From contig JAITNI010000006.1 of the NCBI GenBank assembly GCA_031290535.1, positions 1 through 5,657 of the forward strand: DNA of 5,657 nucleotides. Reading direction: 5' to 3'. The stretch comes from Zoogloeaceae bacterium (GTDB lineage Bacteria; Pseudomonadota; Gammaproteobacteria; Burkholderiales; Rhodocyclaceae). The translations under genes and the position numbers were made by a program. Of this stretch, positions 1 through 5,225 are shown piece by piece. The notes below the pieces were generated by a model. That model made no database searches. It was not told the DNA's origin and saw only the letters and a list, made by a program, of their open reading frames with translations. Position 1 is the first letter of the stretch. Every line of letters starts with the position of its first letter.

Positions 1-498
1 AGCAAGGCAACCGTCCCGGTGGTCACTTACGCCGCCGATGATCTTCGCAGTCTCTCGCAGAAACCCGTGGATTCCACCACCAACAAGGGTTTTTATATTG
101 ATCTGGCGGTCTCTCCCACGGCCAGCAACAAGAAAGGCGAGCGCATCCTGATCCCGCCAGTCGTCTGGGCAGACCGGATTCTTTTCAATACCCTGGTGCC
201 GAGTGGCGACAGCAATAGCTGTACCGGCGGCACCAGTGGCTGGCTGATGGAAGTGGATCCCCTGACCGGCGCAAGAACCGCGTCCAGCGTTTTTGACCTG
301 AATGGCGATGGCAAATACGATGGCAGCGACAAATCGGGCACAGAGGTCGTCAACGGCGCCAAGTTCGGGACGGGGATTACCGTCGTCAGTGATCCTGAGA
401 CGGGCGAGGAAATCAAGTATTCTTCCGGCAGCCCGATTCAGAAGATCAAAAACAAGGGTTCTTCCAAGGGGCGGAGATCCTGGCGGCAGATTCGCTAG
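1..498 (+). CDS. pilY1: PilY1-like type IV pilus biogenesis/adhesin protein, C-terminal fragment (5' end outside window)
   Basis: The reading frame is open from base 1 to the TAG at 496-498, so about 165 C-terminal residues are visible and the start lies upstream. Seen: a GERILIPPVVWADRILFNTL strand pattern, then a cysteine followed by GGTSGWLMEVDPLTG, then DLNGDGKYD (295-321), and an end of GRRSWRQIR. Known: PilY1/PilC proteins are large, exported, pilus-associated proteins that affect pilus assembly, retraction and adhesion. Their C-terminal half is a beta-propeller ending in this order of motifs (GERV..., GGTSWLMELD, VFDxNGDG, SWRQ). The D-x-N-x-D-x-x-x-D spacing fits an EF-hand-like calcium loop. 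Inferred: this is the propeller's last blades, and the protein acts at the pilus tip or cell surface. The end looks natural rather than truncated. The signal peptide and N-terminal domain cannot be assessed. No gene follows on this strand until recQ, 439 bp downstream. Confidence 0.82.
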   Translation, partial: SKATVPVVTYAADDLRSLSQKPVDSTTNKGFYIDLAVSPTASNKKGERILIPPVVWADRILFNTLVPSGDSNSCTGGTSGWLMEVDPLTGARTASSVFDLNGDGKYDGSDKSGTEVVNGAKFGTGITVVSDPETGEEIKYSSGSPIQKIKNKGSSKGRRSWRQIR

Positions 499-511
499 GC
501 TTTCCAGATGA

Positions 512-551
512 GGCTTCCCCCTGACCAGGCCGAAGGCCGCAGGGAGAAGCC
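512..551. repeat. Imperfect inverted repeat after pilY1
   Basis: The arms 513-523 (GCTTCCCCCTG) and 540-550 (CAGGGAGAAGC) pair with one mismatch, and 512/551 add one more pair. Inside is a GGCC-GAA-GGCC mini-hairpin (528-538). It begins 13 bp after the pilY1 stop, so it could end or protect that transcript. No T-tract follows on either strand, so it is not a clear intrinsic terminator and could equally be a small dispersed palindrome. Confidence 0.5.
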
Positions 552-584
552 CCATCGGAACCGCTTGGAAGACGCTGAATAATC

Positions 585-639
585 CCGTTCGCCCTGAGCC
601 TGTCGAAGGGCGTGGTTCGACAGGGCTTACCACGAACGG
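585..639. repeat. Palindromic dispersed repeat, full copy (CCGTTCG...CGAACGG)
   Basis: The outer arms 585-591 and 633-639 (CCGTTCG/CGAACGG) pair perfectly over 7 bp. The inner arms 599-607 and 616-624 (CCTGTCGAA/TTCGACAGG) pair perfectly over 9 bp, with an 8 nt loop (608-615) and a mismatched interior between the two stems. The core CCGTTCGCCCTGAGCCTGTC recurs in whole or part at 667-685, 2798-2821, 2842-2868, 2899-2913 and 3958-3974, so this is a real repeat family in this genome. From memory, near-identical palindromes are scattered between genes of many beta- and gammaproteobacteria; I have not checked this by search. Confidence 0.8.
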
Positions 640-666
640 AAGGAAAGGCAGGCTTACCATGCGCGG

Positions 667-685
667 AGGGCTTCAGCCCGAACGG
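667..685 (-). repeat. Partial copy of the dispersed repeat, reverse orientation
   Basis: Read on the minus strand this is CCGTTCGGGCTGAAGCCCT. It equals the copy at 2842-2868 with about 9 bases (GCCTGTCGA) removed from the middle. It lies 27 bp beyond the full palindrome at 585-639, so two units sit almost in tandem. Confidence 0.6.
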
Positions 686-763
686 TTGGGAGTGGTTTAG
701 AGTTTCCCAAGGGGAGGTACAGGAGGGTTTTTTTGGGCGGTTCAGCTTCCTGCTGCCCACCCC

Positions 764-811
764 GTAGGGGCGCACTGCGTGCGCCCTGGGCGGATGCTTT
801 TCCGCCCCTAC
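764..811. repeat. Cloverleaf-like palindromic element (GTAGGGGCG...CGCCCCTAC)
   Basis: The terminal arms 764-772 and 803-811 are perfect 9 bp inverted repeats. Two internal hairpins compete or combine with them: GCGCAC-TGC-GTGCGC (770-784) and GGGCGGA-TGCTTT-TCCGCCC (788-807), both perfect. Its sequence is unrelated to the CCGTTCG repeat, so it is a second family. The compact design with terminal inverted repeats resembles REP-like or miniature non-autonomous elements. No ORF, transposase or clear target-site duplication is seen. Confidence 0.65.
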
Positions 812-825
812 AATGCACGGAACAA

Positions 826-853
826 AGGCCGCACACTTTCTGGTGTGCGGCTT
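826..853. other. Strong hairpin upstream of recQ
   Basis: GCCGCACAC (828-836) and GTGTGCGGC (843-851) pair perfectly over 9 bp around the hexaloop TTTCTG, extendable by a G:T and an A:T pair to 826-853. The following bases (CGCCGTA) are not T-rich, so a standard intrinsic terminator is not supported. It lies about 85 bp before the recQ start and 330 bp after pilY1. A transcript end, a regulatory hairpin or another repeat remnant are all possible. Confidence 0.45.
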
Positions 854-920
854 CGCCGTATTCCGCCAAAGCGGAACCCGCCTGCGACTGCCACAAGACA
901 CGGCTGCATCGTGCCGGACA

Positions 921-929
921 TGCGATAAT
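921..929 (+). promoter_or_regulatory. Possible extended -10 promoter element for recQ
   Basis: TGCGATAAT matches the extended -10 pattern TGnTATAAT, with the hexamer GATAAT at 924-929. No good -35 hexamer is seen 16-18 bp upstream (around 900-907), which extended -10 promoters can tolerate. Transcription would then start near 935-937, just before the ATG at 938, giving a nearly leaderless mRNA. This agrees with the absence of a Shine-Dalgarno sequence. Sequence pattern only. Confidence 0.35.
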
Positions 930-937
930 CCACCCCT

Positions 938-2809
938 ATGCAGCCCTTGCCTTCCTCTTCCCTGTCCACTACCCCGTCCGCCGCGCTGGAGGTGTTGCGC
1001 CACACTTTCGGCTACCCGGCCTTTCGCGGTCAGCAGGCGGAAGTGATTGAGCACGTTGCGGCGGGGGGCGACGCGCTGGTGTTGATGCCGACCGGGGGCG
1101 GCAAGTCGCTCTGTTACCAGATTCCCGCCCTGCTGCGCCGGGGGGTGGCGGTGGTGGTTTCGCCCCTGATTGCCTTGATGCAGGATCAGGTCGATGCGCT
1201 GACCCAACTCGGCATTCGCGCCGCGCTTTTGAATTCCACCGTCGCCTGGAGCGCGGTGCGGGAGACGGAACAAAAACTCTTTTCCGGCCAGGTTGATCTT
1301 CTCTATGTCGCGCCGGAACGGCTGATGACCGACCGTTTTCTCGCCATTCTCGACGGCCTCGCCGAAGGCGGGCGGCTGGCGCTGTTCGCCATCGACGAAG
1401 CGCATTGCGTCTCCCAGTGGGGGCACGATTTTCGCCCGGAATACCTGCAACTTTCCGCCCTGCACGAACGCCATCCCAATGTCCCGCGCATCGCGCTCAC
1501 CGCCACCGCCGACGAGGCGACGCGGCAGGAAATGATCGCGCGCCTGGGACTGGCCGCCGCCCGCGTGTTCATCGCCAGTTTTGATCGCCCCAATATCCGC
1601 TACACCGTGGTGGAAAAGGACAATCCCCGTCGACAATTGCTGAATTTTCTGGCGGCGCGACGCGGGGAGGCGGGCATCGTCTATTGCCTGTCGCGCAAAA
1701 AAGTGGAGGAGACCGCCGCCTGGCTCAACATCAAGGGCTATTCCGCCCTCCCCTACCACGCCGGCATGGAAACCGCCGCCCGCACTCAAAACCAGCGCCG
1801 TTTTCTACGCGAAGAAGGCATCATCATGGTCGCCACCATTGCCTTTGGCATGGGCATCGACAAGCCCGACGTGCGCTTTGTCGCGCATCTTGACCTGCCC
1901 AAAAGTCTGGAAGCCTATTATCAGGAAACCGGGCGCGCCGGACGCGACGGCGAAGCGGCGGAAGCCTGGATGACCTACGGTTTGCAGGATGTCGCCCTGC
2001 AACGTTCGCGCATTGAGGATTCCACGGCGGATGAAACGCAAAAGCGGCTGGAAACCCAAAAGCTGAACGCCCTCCTGGGTTACGCCGAATCCGCCCGCTG
2101 CCGCCGCGTGGCGCTGCTGCACTACTTCGGCGAAGCCAGCGAACCCTGCGGCAACTGCGATGCCTGCCTTGACCCGCCGCAATGCTGGGACGGCACTATC
2201 GCCGCGCAAAAGGCGCTTTCCGCCGCCTATCGCACCGGGCAACGCTTCGGCGCGAAACACCTGATCGACGTCCTGCGCGGCAAGGAAAACACCAAAACAC
2301 AAGAATACGGCCACCAGCGCCTCACCACCTGGGGCATCGGCGCGGACATGGACGAAGTCGACTGGCGCTCGGTCTTCCGGCAACTGGTCTCGGCGGGATT
2401 TTTGCACGTAGACATGAACGCCTACGGCGCGCTGAAACTTACCGCACTCTCCCGCCCGGTATTAAAAGGCGAACAGAGCGTAGAACTGCGCCGCGCCGCG
2501 TCACACGCAAAATCCGCACGGCTCCGGGAAACCCGCCGCGCCACCCTCCTTGCCGACCTGCCGCCAGAAGCCCAGCGCCTGTTCGAGCGCCTGCGCCAAT
2601 GGCGGGCCGAAACGGCAAAAGAACAGGGGGTACCCGCCTACGTCATTTTCCACGACCGCACCCTGAAAGAAATCGCCGAACGCCACCCCCACACCCCCGC
2701 CACCTTGGTGGAAGTGCAAGGCGTGGGACAGGCGAAAATGGAACGCTATGGGGAGAAGATTCTGGAACTGGCGGGGGAAGGGAAGACTTTTGCCGTCCCT
2801 TCGCCCTGA
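938..2809 (+). CDS. recQ: ATP-dependent DNA helicase RecQ
   Basis: This 623-residue protein is close to the 609 residues of E. coli RecQ and has its full architecture. Seen: Walker A TGGGKS (52-57), DEAH box (153-156), the aromatic-rich loop [11 protein letters not shown] (159-169), motif III LTATA (187-191), motif [14 protein letters not shown] (327-338), the zinc-site cysteines C388, C404, C407 and C410, a winged-helix region (about 415-515), and an HRDC-like domain (about 540-615) containing [16 protein letters not shown]. Known: RecQ unwinds DNA 3' to 5' with ATP and acts in RecF-type recombination, fork repair and suppression of illegitimate recombination. The ATG at 938 leaves 20 residues before the conserved RHTFGY, as in homologues. 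It has no Shine-Dalgarno sequence; CCACCCCT precedes it. The gene stands alone on its strand and converges on the DHH-family ORF. The last residues (PSP) and the TGA are supplied by a dispersed-repeat copy, but the domain set is complete, so function is probably unaffected. Confidence 0.97.
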   Translation: MQPLPSSSLSTTPSAALEVLRHTFGYPAFRGQQAEVIEHVAAGGDALVLMPTGGGKSLCYQIPALLRRGVAVVVSPLIALMQDQVDALTQLGIRAALLNSTVAWSAVRETEQKLFSGQVDLLYVAPERLMTDRFLAILDGLAEGGRLALFAIDEAHCVSQWGHDFRPEYLQLSALHERHPNVPRIALTATADEATRQEMIARLGLAAARVFIASFDRPNIRYTVVEKDNPRRQLLNFLAARRGEAGIVYCLSRKKVEETAAWLNIKGYSALPYHAGMETAARTQNQRRFLREEGIIMVATIAFGMGIDKPDVRFVAHLDLPKSLEAYYQETGRAGRDGEAAEAWMTYGLQDVALQRSRIEDSTADETQKRLETQKLNALLGYAESARCRRVALLHYFGEASEPCGNCDACLDPPQCWDGTIAAQKALSAAYRTGQRFGAKHLIDVLRGKENTKTQEYGHQRLTTWGIGADMDEVDWRSVFRQLVSAGFLHVDMNAYGALKLTALSRPVLKGEQSVELRRAASHAKSARLRETRRATLLADLPPEAQRLFERLRQWRAETAKEQGVPAYVIFHDRTLKEIAERHPHTPATLVEVQGVGQAKMERYGEKILELAGEGKTFAVPSP

Positions 2810-2821
2810 ACCTGCCGAAGG
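2798..2821 (+). repeat. Dispersed repeat copy overlapping the recQ stop codon
   Basis: CCTTCGCCCTGAACCTGCCGAAGG differs from the core at 586-609 in only 3 of 24 positions. The recQ TGA (2807-2809) is the TGA inside CCCTGA of this repeat. The unit therefore encodes the final residues of RecQ and ends translation. Confidence 0.65.
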
Positions 2822-2930
2822 AAACTTTGCACAAGTTCCACCCGTTCGGGCTGAGCCTGTCGAAGCCCTTGTTTTTACGGGAAATGCCCAACAACCAAGC
2901 TCAAGGCGAACGGCCTTGTGCAGAGTTTCC
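2820..2930. repeat. Long imperfect hairpin filling the gap between convergent genes
   Basis: The outer arms 2820-2835 and 2915-2930 (GGAAACTTTGCACAAG/CTTGTGCAGAGTTTCC) pair over 16 positions with a single T:G wobble. Inside, CCGTTCG (2842-2848) pairs with CGAACGG (2907-2913) and TGAGC (2852-2856) with GCTCA (2899-2903). These inner arms are dispersed-repeat half copies in opposite orientation. The structure starts 11 bp after the recQ stop and ends one base before the stop of the facing gene. In that position it could block readthrough in both directions. No T-tract is present, so classical Rho-independent termination is not shown. Confidence 0.65.
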
Positions 2931-4043
2931 CTAAAAAGGCGCATAGGTTTTTGCGAAGATTTCCCGGTTGATGATATACACATCGCCAAAATCGTTTTCG
3001 GGCGCGGCGATGTAGTCACCGACCCTGCCGAGGAAATATTTTTCCCTGTCCCAATGGCTGAACACCTTGGTATCCTTCTCCAGCGGGAGGGCGCGAATCG
3101 CGCTTTCCGCTCCGGGTTGGCAGACTTTTGTGAAGGGCAGCAGGGATTTTTTCTCGCCCCTGATTTTGTCGATGATGGAGGGCGGATATTCGGCGTCGGA
3201 CACATAATCCATGTCCAGACGCGCGTATTGACGCTCGAATTTTTCGCGCCGGATGGGGTACACCTCATGGGCAATGCCGATCATGATATAAATTTCCCGC
3301 GCCGCCACGATGTCAAGATCACCTTCCAGCGTGCGGACGCACAAGGGCGTGCCTTCGGGGAACACGTCTGTGGTGGGCGCAAAACCGAGCGGCAGGCGCA
3401 GTTTTTTGAAGCGTTTGGCGGCGGAGAAATCAATGCTGTGCTTCTCGCAGTACACCAGATCGAAATTCTCCTGGTATTTGCGAATCCGTTCCAGCAGGTA
3501 ATCGTCCGGCGACAGGCCGGGCGCGATTTTTTCGATGCTGGCAAAGCTGAGATACGCGCCCGCCTTTTCCATAGTACCGCCCCCGGAACCCGTTTCGCGC
3601 GTCAAAAAGGCGGCCAGTTCGTTGGCCATGACCTCACGCACCGTGCTGCGGATAGAGAGTTTGAGTCCGGTAGACAGGGGACAATAGACGATGCAGCAGG
3701 CAAACTGATCGACCTGCCGCGCAACATCGCTGGAAAAACCGAGGATATTGGGGTCGCACGGTCTGGCCCGGAGCACTCCCATGTTGCCCACAAGCCGCGA
3801 GGAAGACAACGCCTGCGAGACCACGCCCAGCTCATCTACCGTCAGTTCGGAATGTTTCAGTTGCTTCATGATCGTGTTGTTCGCGGGCATGAAGTCCGCC
3901 AGATCGCGGTAAAGCGGGTGGCGCATTTCGGCAAAGTGATGGGTATCCGAAAACAGCGCCTCAGGGCGAACGGGTGGATGAATTATTTTGAGAACCGCTA
4001 TATTTTTGAAAATCGGGATCAAATCATCCTTCCTGCTTCGCAT
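2931..4043 (-). CDS. DHH/DHHA1-family phosphoesterase-like protein, N-terminally truncated (possible pseudogene)
   Basis: The ORF encodes 370 residues. Seen: ALFSDTHHFAEMRHPLYRDL (29-48), a DHHA1-type core with CDPNILGFSSDVA (96-108), KLSIRS (128-133) and GSGGGTMEKAGAYL (152-165), and a C-terminal part with IMIGIAHEVYPI (253-264) and VGDYIAAPENDFGDVYII (341-358). Known: DHH phosphoesterases such as NrnA-type nanoRNases carry an N-terminal DHH domain with metal-binding Asp/His motifs, then DHHA1 with GGGH. FSDT matches the last DHH motif (TDTxxF), so motifs I-III, including Asp-His-His, are absent. The GGGH histidine is Thr157. Inferred: a truncated, probably catalytically dead remnant, although about 340 downstream codons remain open. 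The ATG at 4043 overlaps the Sel1 gene by 20 nt. A TTG at 4022, preceded by AGGAAGG, is an alternative coupled start. Residues 22-28 come from a dispersed-repeat fragment. The family assignment rests on recalled motifs. Confidence 0.7.
   Translation of the reverse strand: MRSRKDDLIPIFKNIAVLKIIHPPVRPEALFSDTHHFAEMRHPLYRDLADFMPANNTIMKQLKHSELTVDELGVVSQALSSSRLVGNMGVLRARPCDPNILGFSSDVARQVDQFACCIVYCPLSTGLKLSIRSTVREVMANELAAFLTRETGSGGGTMEKAGAYLSFASIEKIAPGLSPDDYLLERIRKYQENFDLVYCEKHSIDFSAAKRFKKLRLPLGFAPTTDVFPEGTPLCVRTLEGDLDIVAAREIYIMIGIAHEVYPIRREKFERQYARLDMDYVSDAEYPPSIIDKIRGEKKSLLPFTKVCQPGAESAIRALPLEKDTKVFSHWDREKYFLGRVGDYIAAPENDFGDVYIINREIFAKTYAPF
3958..3974 (-). repeat. Half copy of the dispersed repeat inside the DHH-family ORF
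   Basis: CTCAGGGCGAACGG (3960-3973) is an exact 14-base reverse complement of 585-598. On the coding strand it is read in frame as PVRPE (residues 24-28). DHH-family similarity begins immediately after it, at ALFSDT. Only one arm is present and no pairing partner lies nearby. Confidence 0.65.
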
Positions 4044-5214
4044 TCCTGGACGACACCTCCCGCAAGAATTCCCGTGCTGTTTTGTCCCCCTGTTTCGCCA
4101 CTTTGCGAAACCAGAACGCGGCGCGGGCTTTGTTCTTTATTACGCCTTCTCCAGACAAATACATTTGTCCCAGATTGCCTTGCGCGAGGGCATTGCCTTG
4201 CACGGCGGCGCGTTTGTACCATTTTTTCGCCTGTTTCCAGTCCTGCGGAACGCCTTTACCGTAAAAACAGGCAACCCCCAGTTCGTTTTGCGATTCGGCG
4301 TCGCCCTGTTCGGCGGCTTTGCGGAACCACGCGGCGGCTTTGGTCTTGTTTTCCTTGACGCCTTCACCATCTCTGTAGGCACGCCCCAGATAATATTGCG
4401 CTTTGAGATGCCCTTGTTCAGCGGCCAGCCGGAACCATTTGACGGCCTGGGCGGCGTCTTTTGCCATGCCTTCGCCCTTTTCGCACATCAGCCCCAGATT
4501 GCATTGGGCGCGGTCAAACCCTTGCGCGGCAGCGCGTTCGTACCATTTTTTCGCTTTTTTCCAATTTTGTTTGACGCCTTTGCCATAAAAATAGGCGACA
4601 CCCAGATTCGTTTGCGCGTCCGCATCGCCCGCCTTGGCGCCCCGTCGAAACCAGCGCGCCGCCTTGGCCGGATTACGCCGGACGCCGTCGCCGTTTCGAT
4701 AGCAATCTCCCAAATCATATTGGGCGCTGACATGTCCCTGCTGTGCCGCCCGCTTCAGCCATTGAACCGCTCTGGCAGGGTCTTTTTTGACGCCTTCGCC
4801 CTCGAAATAGAGCCAGGACAACCTGTATTGCGCGATGGCGCGGCCTTGTCGGGCGGCGCGTTTGTACCACTTGAGGGCGGCGGTCAGATCGCGTTCAATG
4901 CCTTCGCCCGCATCGTACAAAATGCCCAGATTGCATTGCGCCTTGGCGTGTCCCTGTTCGGCGGCCAGGGTGTACCATTTTTCGGCCTCGCTCCTGTCCG
5001 GTTCGACGCCTTCGCCATCATCATAGGCACGCGCCAGATTGAACTGGGCGCTGTCGATGCCCTGTTCGGCGGCAAGCCGATACCATTTCACGGCTTCCGC
5101 CTTGTCCTGTTCGACGCCCTGCCCATATTCAAAATCCACCCCCAGATTGTATTGCGCCCAGGGGTCGCCCTGTTCGGCGGCTTGCTTGAGAATCGCAATC
5201 CGCTCCGCATCCAT
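4024..5214 (-). CDS. Sel1-like repeat (SLR) protein, ten tandem repeats
   Basis: The protein is 396 residues. After a short leader (MDAERIAILKQA) come ten uninterrupted 36-residue units (residues 13-372) and a partial eleventh (373-396). The unit pattern is AEQGxxxAQxNLGxxYxxGEGVxxDxxxAxKWYxxA, the Sel1 subclass of TPR-like alpha-alpha hairpins. Known: such repeats form superhelical scaffolds for protein-protein contacts; no catalytic role is implied. I see no signal peptide or membrane segment, so a cytoplasmic location is inferred; the partner is unknown. Start choice: the ATG at 5214 follows a purine-rich AAGGGGGGAAG and gives repeats from the outset. A longer reading to 5514 only adds a Pro/Arg-rich shadow of tal. 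The gene lies 11 nt after tal and its end overlaps the DHH-family ORF by 20 nt, so co-transcription is likely. Units 6 and 9 are unusually alike, suggesting internal duplication. Confidence 0.93.
   Translation of the reverse strand: MDAERIAILKQAAEQGDPWAQYNLGVDFEYGQGVEQDKAEAVKWYRLAAEQGIDSAQFNLARAYDDGEGVEPDRSEAEKWYTLAAEQGHAKAQCNLGILYDAGEGIERDLTAALKWYKRAARQGRAIAQYRLSWLYFEGEGVKKDPARAVQWLKRAAQQGHVSAQYDLGDCYRNGDGVRRNPAKAARWFRRGAKAGDADAQTNLGVAYFYGKGVKQNWKKAKKWYERAAAQGFDRAQCNLGLMCEKGEGMAKDAAQAVKWFRLAAEQGHLKAQYYLGRAYRDGEGVKENKTKAAAWFRKAAEQGDAESQNELGVACFYGKGVPQDWKQAKKWYKRAAVQGNALAQGNLGQMYLSGEGVIKNKARAAFWFRKVAKQGDKTAREFLREVSSRNAKQEG
4099..5178 (-). repeat. Sel1 repeat array, 10 x 108 bp units
   Basis: Ten consecutive 108 bp units encode 36-residue Sel1 motifs without insertions or deletions. 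DNA identity between units is moderate, for example recurring CCCTGTTCGGCGG on the plus strand, so the array is old rather than freshly amplified. The regular composition also keeps the opposite strand open for nearly 500 codons, which should not be taken as a gene. Confidence 0.85.
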
Positions 5215-5225
5215 CTTCCCCCCTT
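5215..5225 (-). promoter_or_regulatory. Ribosome binding site of the Sel1-repeat gene, in the 11 nt spacer after tal
   Basis: On the minus strand the order is TGA (tal stop), AAGGGGGGAAG, ATG. This purine run fits a Shine-Dalgarno site, decides the start at 5214, and leaves no room for a separate promoter, which supports co-transcription with tal. Confidence 0.6.

Noticed and set aside
585..685. A short CRISPR-like array.
   Set aside because: Copies are palindromic, opposite in orientation, unequal in length and not evenly spaced, and no cas genes are visible.
713..737. An intrinsic terminator suggested by the T-run GGGTTTTTTTGGG.
   Set aside because: No convincing GC-rich stem directly precedes the T-run on the plus strand, and the neighbouring hairpins are not positioned against it.
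764..811. A tRNA or structured ncRNA suggested by the cloverleaf-like fold.
   Set aside because: It is only 48 bp, with no anticodon or T-arm signature and no CCA end. It fits a palindromic repeat better.
446..1789. A 447-codon open frame on the minus strand opposite recQ and its upstream region.
   Set aside because: It has low-complexity Gly/Arg/His-rich composition, no recognisable motif, and lies opposite well-conserved recQ codons. This is typical of a GC-rich antisense shadow.
2748..4358. A 536-codon open frame on the plus strand across the recQ end and the DHH-family ORF.
   Set aside because: It is antisense to a recognisable protein, crosses the repeat hairpin, and has no family signature or ribosome binding site.
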